Assembly: GCF_001591545.1 (NCBI RefSeq)
Contig: NZ_BCVC01000007.1
Span: 1-64,000, forward strand
Source: Lederbergia lenta NBRC 16444
GTDB taxonomy: Bacteria; Bacillota; Bacilli; Bacillales; Bacillaceae_C
Length of the DNA stretch: 64,000 nt
Reading direction: 5' to 3'
The notes below the pieces were generated by a model. That model was given only the letters and a program-made list of their open reading frames with translations, did not search any database and was not told the origin of the DNA. Positions 1-8,296 of this stretch are shown piece after piece (the stretch's first letter is position 1; each line of letters starts with the position of its first letter). A program made the translations under genes and the position numbers.

Positions 1-36
1 AAACTTACTTGTTGCTCTTTTTTCAGCAACTTTACT

Positions 37-65
37 ATCATAACTCTTTCTCGTGAGTTAGTCAA
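37..65 (-). promoter_or_regulatory. Probable rRNA operon promoter P2
   Basis: On the minus strand there is TTGACT, a 17-base spacer and TATGAT. It lies 95 bases downstream of a second strong promoter, and a GTTGCT/AGCAAC hairpin (11-30) sits just after the start point. Tandem strong promoters about 90 bases apart, without a coding start behind them, are the usual layout of Bacillus rRNA operons. The 16S gene would lie beyond the left edge, so this is inference. Confidence 0.6.
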
Positions 66-131
66 GCGTTTTTTTGTTTTCTTTTTTTTACTTAGCGCCA
101 ACTTCAAACTCAGTTTGCAGCGACATCTATT

Positions 132-160
132 AATATAACACGCACACATCAAATCGTCAA
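132..160 (-). promoter_or_regulatory. Probable rRNA operon promoter P1
   Basis: On the minus strand there is TTGACG, a 17-base spacer and TATATT. It is the upstream member of a tandem pair pointing out of the window. The stretch 161-336 between it and the pbuG terminator is AT-rich and shows no gene. Confidence 0.55.
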
Positions 161-336
161 CTCTTTTTTTAAAATGTTTTTAATAGAGTTTTAATATTTA
201 ACGGTAAAGCTATTCTACCATCTTCACATACATAGGTCAATAGTTTATTTTAATTCGGTATAGTGATTTCACCACTCCCTCTTTTTTCATATAACCCGCA
301 GCAGAACACACCATTTCAAATAGAAGATTAATAGAA

Positions 337-372
337 AAATAGATCCATTGGCTTTTGCCAACAGATCTATTT
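337..372 (-). terminator. Terminator of pbuG
   Basis: A nine-base stem (AAATAGATC/GATCTATTT) encloses a second stem TTGGC/GCCAA. On the minus strand it is followed by TTTTTCTATT, and on the plus strand by GGGATTTTTTTT, so it may act both ways. It lies 11 bases past the pbuG stop. Confidence 0.8.
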
Positions 373-382
373 GGGATTTTTT

Positions 383-1717
383 TTAAAGGATAAATATAAA
401 ATACAAAACAAATATGACAAAAAATGCATACATAATCGGATGAATCTCTTTTCCACGACCCTTTATTAGCATTGTAATTGGATAGAAGATAAATCCGATA
501 CCAATCCCGGTGGCAATGGAATAAGTTAAAGGCATAAAAATAATCGTGAAAAACGCTGGAACAGCAATCTCAAACTTTTTCCAATCTATTTTGCCAATGA
601 CTGACACCATCAATACTCCAACAATGATTAAAGCTGGCGCTGTAACTGGTGCTGTAATCACACCAAGGACAGGAAAGAAAAACAAGGACAATAGAAATAA
701 CACTGCGGTAACTACACTTGCAAAACCAGTACGTGCGCCCGCCGCAACTCCTGCAGTTGATTCGACATAAGATGTTGTTGTCGATGTTCCAAGGATCGCA
801 CCAAATACAGTTGCTGTTGAATCTGCCAACAATGCTTTTCCTGTCCGTGGTAGTTTGTCTCCCTTCATTAAGCCTGCTTGTTGAGCAACTGCCACAAGTG
901 TACCAGCAGTATCAAAGAAATCAACAAACAGGAAGGTTAAAATCACCACGAGCATTTGCAATGTAAATAATTCAGCTGGCGAATTGAAAATTGGATCTAA
1001 AGCAGCGCCGAATGTTGGTGCAATGCTAGGCACGGCCCCGACAATCTGTTTTGGAACTTCCACAACACCTGCAAACATTCCTATAACTGCAGTTATTAAC
1101 ATTCCATAGAAGATTCCACCCTTTATACCACGAGTCATTAATATAACTGTGATTACGATACCGACAACTGCAAGCAAGACATTCCCATCGGTCAGGTTAC
1201 CTAAACCAACAAGTGTTGCTTCATTATCAACAATAATTTTCGCATTTTGCAAACCAACAAATGTAATGAATAACCCAATCCCAGCTCCCACTGCTATTTT
1301 TAATTCTGCAGGTATAGAGTTAATTATTTTCTCTCGTATACCCGATAATGTTAGAAGTATAAAAATCAATCCTGAACATAATACTCCTGCTAATGCATTC
1401 TGCCAGGGTATTCCCATACCTAAAATAACAGAGTAAGCAAAGAATGCGTTTAATCCCATTCCTGGTGCAAGAGCAATCGGATATTTTGCTAACAATCCCA
1501 TTGTGAGTGTTCCGATCGCCGCAGCCAATGCTGTTGCAACAAAAACTGCATCATAATTCATTCTCAGTGAATCATCTAATCCTTCAACGGTTTGTAACGA
1601 TAATGTAATTGGATTCAATACAAGTATATAAGCCATAGATAAAAACGTCGTTAACCCACCGATGATTTCTCGGCGGTAATTCGTTCCAAGCTCATCAAAT
1701 TTAAAATAATTCTTCAC
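383..1717 (-). CDS. pbuG: NCS2/AzgA guanine-hypoxanthine permease
   Basis: A 444-residue integral membrane protein of the AzgA branch of the nucleobase:cation symporter-2 family, expected to import guanine or hypoxanthine with protons. It shows about a dozen hydrophobic segments and family-typical stretches such as the N-terminal MAYILVLNP and a Thr/Ser-rich TSTTTSYVES segment. The start is GTG, chosen because AGGTGGAGG sits seven bases upstream. A guanine riboswitch and a terminator precede the gene, which supports a guanine or hypoxanthine substrate and repression when guanine is plentiful. It follows guaA, as in B. subtilis. Exact specificity (PbuG versus PbuO) cannot be fixed by eye. Confidence 0.88.
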   Translation of the reverse strand: MKNYFKFDELGTNYRREIIGGLTTFLSMAYILVLNPITLSLQTVEGLDDSLRMNYDAVFVATALAAAIGTLTMGLLAKYPIALAPGMGLNAFFAYSVILGMGIPWQNALAGVLCSGLIFILLTLSGIREKIINSIPAELKIAVGAGIGLFITFVGLQNAKIIVDNEATLVGLGNLTDGNVLLAVVGIVITVILMTRGIKGGIFYGMLITAVIGMFAGVVEVPKQIVGAVPSIAPTFGAALDPIFNSPAELFTLQMLVVILTFLFVDFFDTAGTLVAVAQQAGLMKGDKLPRTGKALLADSTATVFGAILGTSTTTSYVESTAGVAAGARTGFASVVTAVLFLLSLFFFPVLGVITAPVTAPALIIVGVLMVSVIGKIDWKKFEIAVPAFFTIIFMPLTYSIATGIGIGFIFYPITMLIKGRGKEIHPIMYAFFVIFVLYFIFIL

Positions 1718-1741
1718 TATGCTTCCTCCACCTAACTTCTA

Positions 1742-1782
1742 TTTTAAAAATAAAAAAGCTCTGAGCGGCTATCGCTCAGAGC
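1742..1782 (-). terminator. Riboswitch-controlled terminator before pbuG
   Basis: A GCTCTGAGCG/CGCTCAGAGC stem (1758-1782) is followed on the minus strand by TTTTTTATTTTT. It lies between the guanine aptamer and the pbuG ribosome binding site, the position of a transcription-attenuation expression platform. Confidence 0.85.
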
Positions 1783-1852
1783 ATGACAAAAAGGTAGAGA
1801 ACCGAGAAGTAAAACAAGCTTTATGCCCGCTTCACTTTTCAACATTATTCCC

Positions 1853-1929
1853 ATAACCTCGTAGTCAAGCTATTTACGGCAGCTCGGTAGAAACTTACGG
1901 GCCATATTCCCGTTATTATACGATATAAA
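1853..1929 (-). promoter_or_regulatory. Guanine riboswitch (pbuG leader)
   Basis: The minus strand folds like a purine aptamer: P1 closes with TCGTA/TACGA, P2 is ACGGG/CCCGT around AATATGG, P3 is GAGCT/AGCTT around GCCGTAA, and the conserved AAGTTTCTACC joins P2 and P3. The two loops offer the GG/CC kissing contact. The J3/1 strand reads GACTAC, with C at the ligand-pairing position, which in this family means guanine or hypoxanthine rather than adenine. Confidence 0.92.
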
Positions 1930-1954
1930 GCTATTTATTTTTTAGGATATCTAT

Positions 1955-3508
1955 TTACTCCCACTCAATAGTTGCTGGCGGCTTACTTGTAATATCGTAG
2001 ACAACCCTATTGATATGTTGCACTTCATTAACTATTCGTACAGAAATCTTCTCTAGCACATCCCATGGGATTCTTGCCCAGTCTGAAGTCATCCCATCGA
2101 CTGATGTAACGGCACGAATACCAATTGTATGATCATATGTCCGTGCATCGCCCATCACACCAACACTTCGAATGTCAGGTAGCACTGTGAAATACTGCCA
2201 GATTTCTCGTTCTAATCCAGCTTTTCTAATTTCATCACGTAAAATGAAATCTGATTCACGAACGATTTCTAGTTTTTCTTCAGTTATTTCTCCTAAGATC
2301 CGAATTCCAAGCCCTGGACCTGGAAACGGTTGACGCCAAACAATTTCGTCTGGGATACCTAATTCAGTTCCAACAGCACGTACTTCATCTTTAAATAATG
2401 CATTAAGTGGCTCAATTAAAGAGAATTGCATATCTTCAGGAAGTCCACCAACATTATGATGTGATTTAATCGTCTGTGCAGTGGCTGTCCCACTTTCAAT
2501 AATATCTGTGTACAGCGTTCCTTGTGCTAGGAATTCAATGCCTTCAAGTTTTGTTGCTTCATCATCAAACACATAAATAAATTCATTTCCTATAATTTTA
2601 CGTTTTTTCTCAGGATCTGAAACACCTTTAAGCTTATTAAGGAAGCGATCTTGTGCATCTACTTTAATGACATTCATATGGAAGCCTTCAGTGAATGTCT
2701 TCATCACACTTTCAGCCTCACCTTTGCGTAGTAGGCCATGATCAACGAAAATACATGTTAACTGATCTCCAATTGCTTTATGAATTAATACAGCTACTAC
2801 TGAAGAGTCGACCCCACCGCTTAATGCACATAAAACTTTCTTATCTCCTACCTCTTGGCGGATCTTTTCCATCTCAATTTCAATAAAATTCTCCATTGAC
2901 CAATCGCCTTTGCTTTCGCATATTTCAAACACAAAGTTTTTCAACATTTCATTTCCATGAACGGAATGTTGAACCTCAGGATGAAACTGCACAGCATACA
3001 AATGTTTGTCTGGATTACTGATAGCTGCAATCGGGCAAGAAGGGCTTGTCGCATTTACAACAAAACCCGCTGGCGCCGTTTGTACTAAATCGCCATGGCT
3101 CATCCAAACAACTTGTTCGCTCGGTAGTTCTGTAAATAAAGCCGAATCTTCAACAACCTGAATCAACGCTTTTCCGTACTCACGGTTACTAGCTCTCTCG
3201 ACTTTACCGCCAAAATGAGTAGTCATCAATTGCATTCCATAACAAATACCGAGTACAGGGATTCCTAATTCAAATAAACGCTCATCACATCGAAATGTAT
3301 TTTCATCATACACACTGTTTGGTCCACCTGATAAAATAATCCCTTTTGGATTAATTTCTTTAATTTCTTCAACTGTAATAGTATGTGGATGCAATTCGCT
3401 GTAAACACCAAATTCACGTATTCTTCTCGTAATTAATTGATTGTATTGACTTCCAAAATCAAGCACAATAATCATTTCTTGATTTTGTAATTCTATTTTT
3501 CCTGGCAT
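1955..3508 (-). CDS. guaA: GMP synthase (glutamine-hydrolysing)
   Basis: A 517-residue GMP synthase that makes GMP from XMP, ATP and glutamine in the cytoplasm. The N-terminal class I glutamine amidotransferase domain carries nucleophile C89 (GICYGMQ) and the H176/E178 pair (FHPE). The ATP pyrophosphatase P-loop SGGVDSS follows at 230-236, and a dimerisation domain completes the usual length. The ATG start has GGAGGG six bases upstream. A second guanine riboswitch leads the gene, so the end product represses the last step of GMP synthesis. Neighbouring pbuG has its own riboswitch. Confidence 0.97.
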   Translation of the reverse strand: MPGKIELQNQEMIIVLDFGSQYNQLITRRIREFGVYSELHPHTITVEEIKEINPKGIILSGGPNSVYDENTFRCDERLFELGIPVLGICYGMQLMTTHFGGKVERASNREYGKALIQVVEDSALFTELPSEQVVWMSHGDLVQTAPAGFVVNATSPSCPIAAISNPDKHLYAVQFHPEVQHSVHGNEMLKNFVFEICESKGDWSMENFIEIEMEKIRQEVGDKKVLCALSGGVDSSVVAVLIHKAIGDQLTCIFVDHGLLRKGEAESVMKTFTEGFHMNVIKVDAQDRFLNKLKGVSDPEKKRKIIGNEFIYVFDDEATKLEGIEFLAQGTLYTDIIESGTATAQTIKSHHNVGGLPEDMQFSLIEPLNALFKDEVRAVGTELGIPDEIVWRQPFPGPGLGIRILGEITEEKLEIVRESDFILRDEIRKAGLEREIWQYFTVLPDIRSVGVMGDARTYDHTIGIRAVTSVDGMTSDWARIPWDVLEKISVRIVNEVQHINRVVYDITSKPPATIEWE

Positions 3509-3537
3509 ACTAGACCCTCCATTACTATATTAAATAT

Positions 3538-3586
3538 AAAAAAAACCGGAAAGCTCCCTCTCATTGCTAAGAAGGCAGGATTCCAG
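3538..3586 (-). terminator. Riboswitch-linked terminator before guaA
   Basis: On the minus strand CTGGAA pairs with TTTCCGG around an imperfect inner stem and is followed by TTTTTTTT. It lies between the guanine aptamer and the guaA start. The inner pairing is irregular, so the exact fold is uncertain. Confidence 0.65.
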
Positions 3587-3670
3587 CATACATCGGACAA
3601 AAAGTCGTCATTATATGCGCAAAAACATCACATATCGACGCAACAACTTTTTATCGTTTTGGAAAAACTG

Positions 3671-3742
3671 CCTTCATAGCCGAGCCTTTTATGGTGGCTA
3701 CGTAGAGACTTCCGCACCTTATTTGCGGAATTATATGAAGGG
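3671..3742 (-). promoter_or_regulatory. Guanine riboswitch (guaA leader)
   Basis: The minus strand shows P1 CCTTCATA/TATGAAGG (eight perfect pairs), P2 TCCGCA/TGCGGA, the joining strand AAGTCTCTAC, and a P3 AGCC/GGCT hairpin whose loop has CC facing GG in loop 2. J3/1 reads GGCTAT, with C at the ligand position, pointing to guanine. It differs in sequence from the pbuG aptamer, so it is not a fresh duplication. The plus-strand reading frame over this stretch is not a gene. Confidence 0.88.
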
Positions 3743-3883
3743 TCGCCAGCTTCCACTTTTCACTGGCACCGTATCATCTTTAATTAATTTTTATTTTATA
3801 CCTGTTTCATACCATGGTCAACCTGTTCTCTTTCTAATTAAATTTTCCCATAATTCCAAGACATATTCTGTTATAAACAAATA

Positions 3884-3910
3884 ATGACCTTGGCAAATTG
3901 CCAAAGTCAT
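3884..3910 (-). terminator. Terminator of the sugar ABC operon
   Basis: A stem ATGACCTTGGCA/TGCCAAAGTCAT with one mismatch lies 33 bases past the last permease stop. A T-rich run (TTATTTGTTTAT) follows on the minus strand. Confidence 0.6.
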
Positions 3911-3942
3911 CATTTATTACGTATTTTAACTCTAACTAAATA

Positions 3943-4824
3943 TTATTTCCCTCCGGTTAGAGCAACTCCTTCTATTATATGCTTCTGAGCAAATATATAA
4001 ATGATGAGTACAGGAATAACAGATATTGTCGAACCTGCCATCATAAGTGCCCAGTCTGTTACGTACAAGCCTTTAAAATAGTTTAACAGTAAAGGTACAG
4101 TGAATAGATCAGGAGTACTTAAATAAATCAATGGTTCCAAGAAGTTATTCCACGTTCCCATAAATATGAAAATACCTACTGCAGCCATAGCTGGTCTAAT
4201 TAATGGCAAAATGACATTCCAATAAATACGCAATGGATTTGCTCCATCAATTATTGCTGCTTCTTCTAGTTCCTTCGGTATTCCCATTACAAATTGCCTT
4301 AATAAGAAAACAGCAAACGCGTTAAATAAAGCGCCAGGAACAATTAATGGTAAATGAGTATCTAACCAACCGATTTTCTCCATAATCATAAAGGTTGGAA
4401 TCATTGTTACCTGCTTCGGGATCATCATCGTCGCTAAAAAGAATATGAATAGAAAATTCGAACCCGGAAAGCGTATTTTCGCAAAAGCATACGCCGCCAT
4501 AGAAGCGGTTATCAATTGAATCCCTACTACTAGCACCGTAATATAGAAACTATTCCAATAAGCTTTACCGAAAGGCATAGCCTGTAAGGATGCGGGATAG
4601 TTTGACCAAACGAAAGGATTTGGAATAAATTCAGGAGGCACCAAAAATATTTGAGAAATATCTTTTAAGGAACTACTGATGGACCACAAAAATGGGAAAA
4701 TCATAATAAGTGAACCAATAATAATGAAAAAGTGGATAAGTAAACCAGAGAATTTCATTTTTTTCCGGACCTTAGCTGTTGAAACTACTGGGCTGTTGTC
4801 TTTATTTAGAATATTACTCTTCAT
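3943..4824 (-). CDS. Sugar ABC transporter permease, MalG type
   Basis: A 293-residue inner-membrane permease of the carbohydrate uptake CUT1 family. It has a cytoplasmic N-terminal tail, six predicted membrane segments starting near residue 27, and the EAA loop at about 188-208 (EAAIIDGAN... ILPL) that docks the ATPase. It overlaps the partner permease gene by 11 bases, so the two are translated together. With the binding protein (5752-7065) it makes an importer whose ATPase is not encoded here, as with B. subtilis importers served by a shared MsmX-type ATPase. The sugar is unknown. Confidence 0.92.
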   Translation of the reverse strand: MKSNILNKDNSPVVSTAKVRKKMKFSGLLIHFFIIIGSLIMIFPFLWSISSSLKDISQIFLVPPEFIPNPFVWSNYPASLQAMPFGKAYWNSFYITVLVVGIQLITASMAAYAFAKIRFPGSNFLFIFFLATMMIPKQVTMIPTFMIMEKIGWLDTHLPLIVPGALFNAFAVFLLRQFVMGIPKELEEAAIIDGANPLRIYWNVILPLIRPAMAAVGIFIFMGTWNNFLEPLIYLSTPDLFTVPLLLNYFKGLYVTDWALMMAGSTISVIPVLIIYIFAQKHIIEGVALTGGK

Positions 4825-5683
4825 AATGAACCCACCTTTTTGACACTCTAAATTGAATTAAAGTGAAGATCAAAATGATGACAAATAATATCATCGCTGC
4901 TGCCGAACTCTCACCCATTCTAAAGTTTATAAACGCATTTTCGTATACATGGTAAACAATCGTGTAACTTGATTTTGCTGGACCACCATTCGTCATAACA
5001 AATGCTTGGTCAAATACTTGAAAGGAACTAATGATAGACATAATTGTTACGAAAAACGTTGTAGGAGATAATAATGGCAATGTGATATGCATAAACTTTT
5101 GAAAGCCTGTTGCACCATCAATTTCAGCAGCTTCATAATAACTATTTGAAATCCCCTGTAAACCTGCAAGGAAGATAACCATATTATAACCAAGCTGCCA
5201 CCATATGCTTAGCATAGCAATGGAAATCATTACCCACTTAGTATCGGTTAACCATTGCGGTCCCGCGATTCCTATATAACTAAGTGCTTGATTTAATATC
5301 CCAAAATCCCCATTTAAGATCCACATCCAAATAACACCTACGGATACAGAACTTGTGATAACAGGCATAAAGAAAAATATGCGATATAACTCTTTTCCTT
5401 TTATTTTATTTAATGCTATGGCTAATACTAAAGAAATGGTTATTCCGATAGGAATATAAAGTACGGTGTAATATGCTGTATTTCCTAAGGCTTTCCAAAA
5501 AACTGGATTAGAAAATTGACCAATAAAGTTACTTAAACCAACAAATGTTTTTTCGCCAAATCCGTCCCATTTCATAAAGCTTAAAACAAAAGCAAAGCCA
5601 AGTGGAATCAAAGCAAAAGCGAGTAATCCTACTAATTGAGGAGCTAAAAATATATAACCCCAAACCGTATTATTTTTTTTCAT
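4814..5683 (-). CDS. Sugar ABC transporter permease, MalF/UgpA type
   Basis: A 289-residue CUT1 permease with six predicted membrane segments and the EAA loop at about 184-204 (YYEAAEIDGA... ITLPLL). It lacks the extra N-terminal segments of enteric MalF, as is usual in Gram-positive bacteria. It pairs with the MalG-type permease downstream, whose start overlaps its stop. A strong intercistronic hairpin lies between it and the upstream binding-protein gene. Substrate is unknown; the linked LacI regulator and YesL-like protein suggest a plant- or host-derived oligosaccharide, which is inference. Confidence 0.92.
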   Translation of the reverse strand: MKKNNTVWGYIFLAPQLVGLLAFALIPLGFAFVLSFMKWDGFGEKTFVGLSNFIGQFSNPVFWKALGNTAYYTVLYIPIGITISLVLAIALNKIKGKELYRIFFFMPVITSSVSVGVIWMWILNGDFGILNQALSYIGIAGPQWLTDTKWVMISIAMLSIWWQLGYNMVIFLAGLQGISNSYYEAAEIDGATGFQKFMHITLPLLSPTTFFVTIMSIISSFQVFDQAFVMTNGGPAKSSYTIVYHVYENAFINFRMGESSAAAMILFVIILIFTLIQFRVSKRWVHYEE

Positions 5684-5702
5684 GGACTCACCCTTTCAAA
5701 CT

Positions 5703-5737
5703 ATTGAAAGAAAGGAATGGTTCTCCTTTCTTTCAAT
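5703..5737 (-). repeat. Intercistronic hairpin between binding protein and permease genes
   Basis: A perfect 14-base inverted repeat (ATTGAAAGAAAGGA/TCCTTTCTTTCAAT) with a seven-base loop lies between two genes of one operon. No T-run follows on the minus strand. It would suit an mRNA-stabilising or partial-termination element that keeps the binding protein more abundant than the membrane subunits. Confidence 0.7.
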
Positions 5738-5751
5738 TTGATAATCTACTA

Positions 5752-7065
5752 TTATTGCTGTCTATAATCTTCAATCATGTCCTTCGCTTTTTTGGATACA
5801 GCTTCAATTGTTTTTGGAGCATCTTGCTTTCCAAGATACATAAGGTCCATAATGTCACTTATTTCTTTATCTAAACCTGGAATAACGGATTGTTTGTCAT
5901 CTACAAACCCAGATTCACGAGCATCAATCAGATAGCTAGCATGTTCTGGTATTTCTGCATCTGTAATAATTTCATCAATACCACTTACTGAAGGAACAGC
6001 ATTACCATTGCCTGTTAAACGTGCTTCCTGCCCTACTGTCGAAGTATAAAACGATAGAAATTTCTTTGCTTCTTCTAAATTTTTAGAATCTACGCTAGTG
6101 GCAATATAAGCTGTCGCGATCGCACCTGGCTCTGTTTTTTCACCTGTATTAGTTGGCCATGGAATATAGTCAAACTCCAATGATTTATTTTCACTAAACA
6201 TTGGTGTTAACCAACGACCAGCAGCAACAAATCCAACTTGGTTCGACATAAACATAGCATCGGCACCTTGCCCTTTCGGTAAAGACCCAGCGTAAGTAAC
6301 ATTTTTATCTTTTACTAATTTTGCAAGGTATTCAAATGTTTCTTTAGCTTTTTCATTTTCTTCTAAAATTATATTTCCTTCTTCATCATACATTTCGCCA
6401 CCATTAGACCAAATCCACGAGAATAAATGTCCACTGTTGTTTTCAGCAACAAAACCTCTTTTTCCTGCAGCATTTAGCTTCCCTGTCATTTCCGCAAATG
6501 TATCCCAATTCCACTGACCTTCATCAAAATATTCTTGCGGTGTTTTTTCAACCCCAGCTTCTTTAAGTAGTTTTTTATTGTAATACATTAGGAATGGATT
6601 ATTATCCACCGCTACTCCGTATATTTCGTCATCTTTCTTTGCAGCTCCCCATAATCCTTCCGCAAACTCATCTGGCTTTACATAGCTATCAGGACCTTCG
6701 AGGAATTCCGATAGTTCAGCAAGTTTCCCAGTAGAAATTAACTTAGAAATATACTCTGAGCCCGCATAGAAAACATCTGACGCTTGTCCTCCTGATAATT
6801 GAGTCATAAGTTTCTGTTCATAATTATCACCGGGAACCGGTAATAATTTCACTTCCACATTCGGGTTTTCTTTTTGATATTCATCAATTGCTTTTTGATA
6901 TACTTTAATTTCTGCAGGGTTCCCCCATGCAGACATTGTTAGCTTTACTTTCCCACCAGATTTTCCATCTGAACCTTTACTAGCACCTGAACTACATCCC
7001 GAAATAATGAGCAACAATACTAGTAACATTGGTATAACTTTGATGAGCGACCATTTCTTTTTCAT
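5752..7065 (-). CDS. Sugar ABC transporter substrate-binding lipoprotein
   Basis: A 437-residue extracellular solute-binding protein of family 1. The signal peptide ends in the lipobox IISGC, giving lipidated C24, followed by a Ser/Gly/Lys linker. The body has family features such as LTMSAWGNP near the start and FLSFYTS near residue 345. It captures the sugar outside the membrane and hands it to the two permeases downstream. It is the second gene of the operon, after the LacI regulator and 20 bases from it. The sugar cannot be told from sequence alone. Confidence 0.93.
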   Translation of the reverse strand: MKKKWSLIKVIPMLLVLLLIISGCSSGASKGSDGKSGGKVKLTMSAWGNPAEIKVYQKAIDEYQKENPNVEVKLLPVPGDNYEQKLMTQLSGGQASDVFYAGSEYISKLISTGKLAELSEFLEGPDSYVKPDEFAEGLWGAAKKDDEIYGVAVDNNPFLMYYNKKLLKEAGVEKTPQEYFDEGQWNWDTFAEMTGKLNAAGKRGFVAENNSGHLFSWIWSNGGEMYDEEGNIILEENEKAKETFEYLAKLVKDKNVTYAGSLPKGQGADAMFMSNQVGFVAAGRWLTPMFSENKSLEFDYIPWPTNTGEKTEPGAIATAYIATSVDSKNLEEAKKFLSFYTSTVGQEARLTGNGNAVPSVSGIDEIITDAEIPEHASYLIDARESGFVDDKQSVIPGLDKEISDIMDLMYLGKQDAPKTIEAVSKKAKDMIEDYRQQ

Positions 7066-7085
7066 TTAGAAATCCTCCTCTATTT

Positions 7086-8078
7086 TTAACTTGAGTCTCG
7101 CACGACTAATTTTAAGGGTAGCTCATAAATCAGTCGTTTTTTCATTTTCTCTTTGTTTGTTAATAGTTCCAGCATCACTTTAATTGTCATATCGCCAATT
7201 TCTTCAATGGGTTGCCGAATCGTAGTCAATTGTGGCTCTACCACTCTTGCAATTGGTTGATCATCGAATCCAATTACAGCCATATCTTCTGGAACGCTAA
7301 GACCTAGTTTTTTAGCTTCGGAGATAATACCTGCTGCAACTTCATCACTTCCCGTAAAGAGAGCTGTTGGTTTGTCTTCCATTGTCATTATTTCATTCAT
7401 TACTCTTCTACCATCTTCAATATCGAAAGTTTTCTCGAATAACCAACTTTTTTTTATGGGTAACCTTTGCTCTGTCATCGCTGATTGATAGCCTTCCCAA
7501 CGGTCTTTAGAAAGACTTCTATCATCTCCACCCCAACAATATCCTATTTTCGTATGTCCCCTTTGAATTAAATGTCGCGTGCCAATGTATCCACCTTCTA
7601 CATTATTCAAACGAATAGATGGAACATTTACTCCCGTAACATACTCGTTGCAAAATAAAATCGGTCCATCCAACGGGATCGCATTAATCTTCTCCCATGC
7701 GTTTTCGATAGTCGTCATAATAATTCCATCCACTTGCTTTTTCTTCAATAATTCCAAAAACTCAATTTCACGTTTTTTATCGTATAATGTATTGCAAATT
7801 AAGATTTGAAATCCTTTTCTAGAAGCTTGCCTTTCCAAACTTTCAACTAGATAAGCAAAATACGGATTAGTCAGCTTAGGCACTAAAACGGCAATAATAT
7901 TTGTTTTTTGTTTTCTTAGAAACTGTGCATGGGAATTAGGAATATACCCTAAGTGATCCATCGCCTCTTCAACAAGCCTTTTCTTTTCCTCCGTGACATA
8001 TGGATGATTATTAATTACTCGAGATACAGTTGCCCTAGATAGTCCAGCCAATTTGGCTACATCAGAGATAGTCGGCAT
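7086..8078 (-). CDS. LacI-family transcriptional regulator of the sugar ABC operon
   Basis: A 330-residue repressor. The N-terminal helix-turn-helix and hinge (TISDVAKLAGLSRATVSRVI) is typical, followed by a periplasmic-binding-protein-like sensor domain ending near residue 328. It is the first gene of the importer operon, so it is probably autoregulated. A palindrome with central CG lies between its promoter and its start (8120-8140) and is the likely operator. The effector is presumably the imported sugar or its phosphate. Confidence 0.9.
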   Translation of the reverse strand: MPTISDVAKLAGLSRATVSRVINNHPYVTEEKKRLVEEAMDHLGYIPNSHAQFLRKQKTNIIAVLVPKLTNPYFAYLVESLERQASRKGFQILICNTLYDKKREIEFLELLKKKQVDGIIMTTIENAWEKINAIPLDGPILFCNEYVTGVNVPSIRLNNVEGGYIGTRHLIQRGHTKIGYCWGGDDRSLSKDRWEGYQSAMTEQRLPIKKSWLFEKTFDIEDGRRVMNEIMTMEDKPTALFTGSDEVAAGIISEAKKLGLSVPEDMAVIGFDDQPIARVVEPQLTTIRQPIEEIGDMTIKVMLELLTNKEKMKKRLIYELPLKLVVRDSS

Positions 8079-8119
8079 GTCCCTCCCTCATTTCATTTTC
8101 TATGAACTATACATGATAT

Positions 8120-8140
8120 CGATTTCAGAAATCGCTTACA
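8120..8140 (-). promoter_or_regulatory. Putative LacI/CcpA operator
   Basis: A perfect 7-1-7 palindrome CGATTTC-A-GAAATCG (8120-8134) overlaps a cre-like sequence read on the minus strand, TGTAAGCGATTTCT (8127-8140). It sits just downstream of the predicted -10, where repressor binding would block the operon. Whether the local LacI protein, CcpA or both bind is not decidable here. Confidence 0.55.
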
Positions 8141-8146
8141 TTTAGA

Positions 8147-8175
8147 ATGTTAAAATACTTCATCGGACTTTTCAA
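8147..8175 (-). promoter_or_regulatory. Predicted promoter of the lacI-ABC operon
   Basis: TTGAAA, 17 bases, then TAACAT on the minus strand, about 70 bases before the regulator start. The -10 matches four of six consensus bases, so this is a moderate call supported by the adjacent operator. Confidence 0.45.
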
Positions 8176-8214
8176 TAGGTATAAATACCTGTTATTTTTA
8201 TAAAATTCATAAAC

Positions 8215-8243
8215 TTGAAATATTGCCTTCTTCCACATATTGT
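8215..8243 (+). promoter_or_regulatory. Predicted promoter of the yesL-like gene
   Basis: TTGAAA, 17 bases, then TATTGT on the plus strand, about 50 bases before the TTG start. It diverges from the lacI promoter, so the intergenic operator could affect both. Confidence 0.4.
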
Positions 8244-8296
8244 GATAATTTTATTACAACATATCCTTTCAAGAAAGAGAGTAGGGTGAAAAAACA

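Noticed and set aside
3564-3884. A 106-codon plus-strand frame across the guaA leader
   Set aside because: It covers the guanine riboswitch and terminator on the other strand; no ribosome binding site or family.
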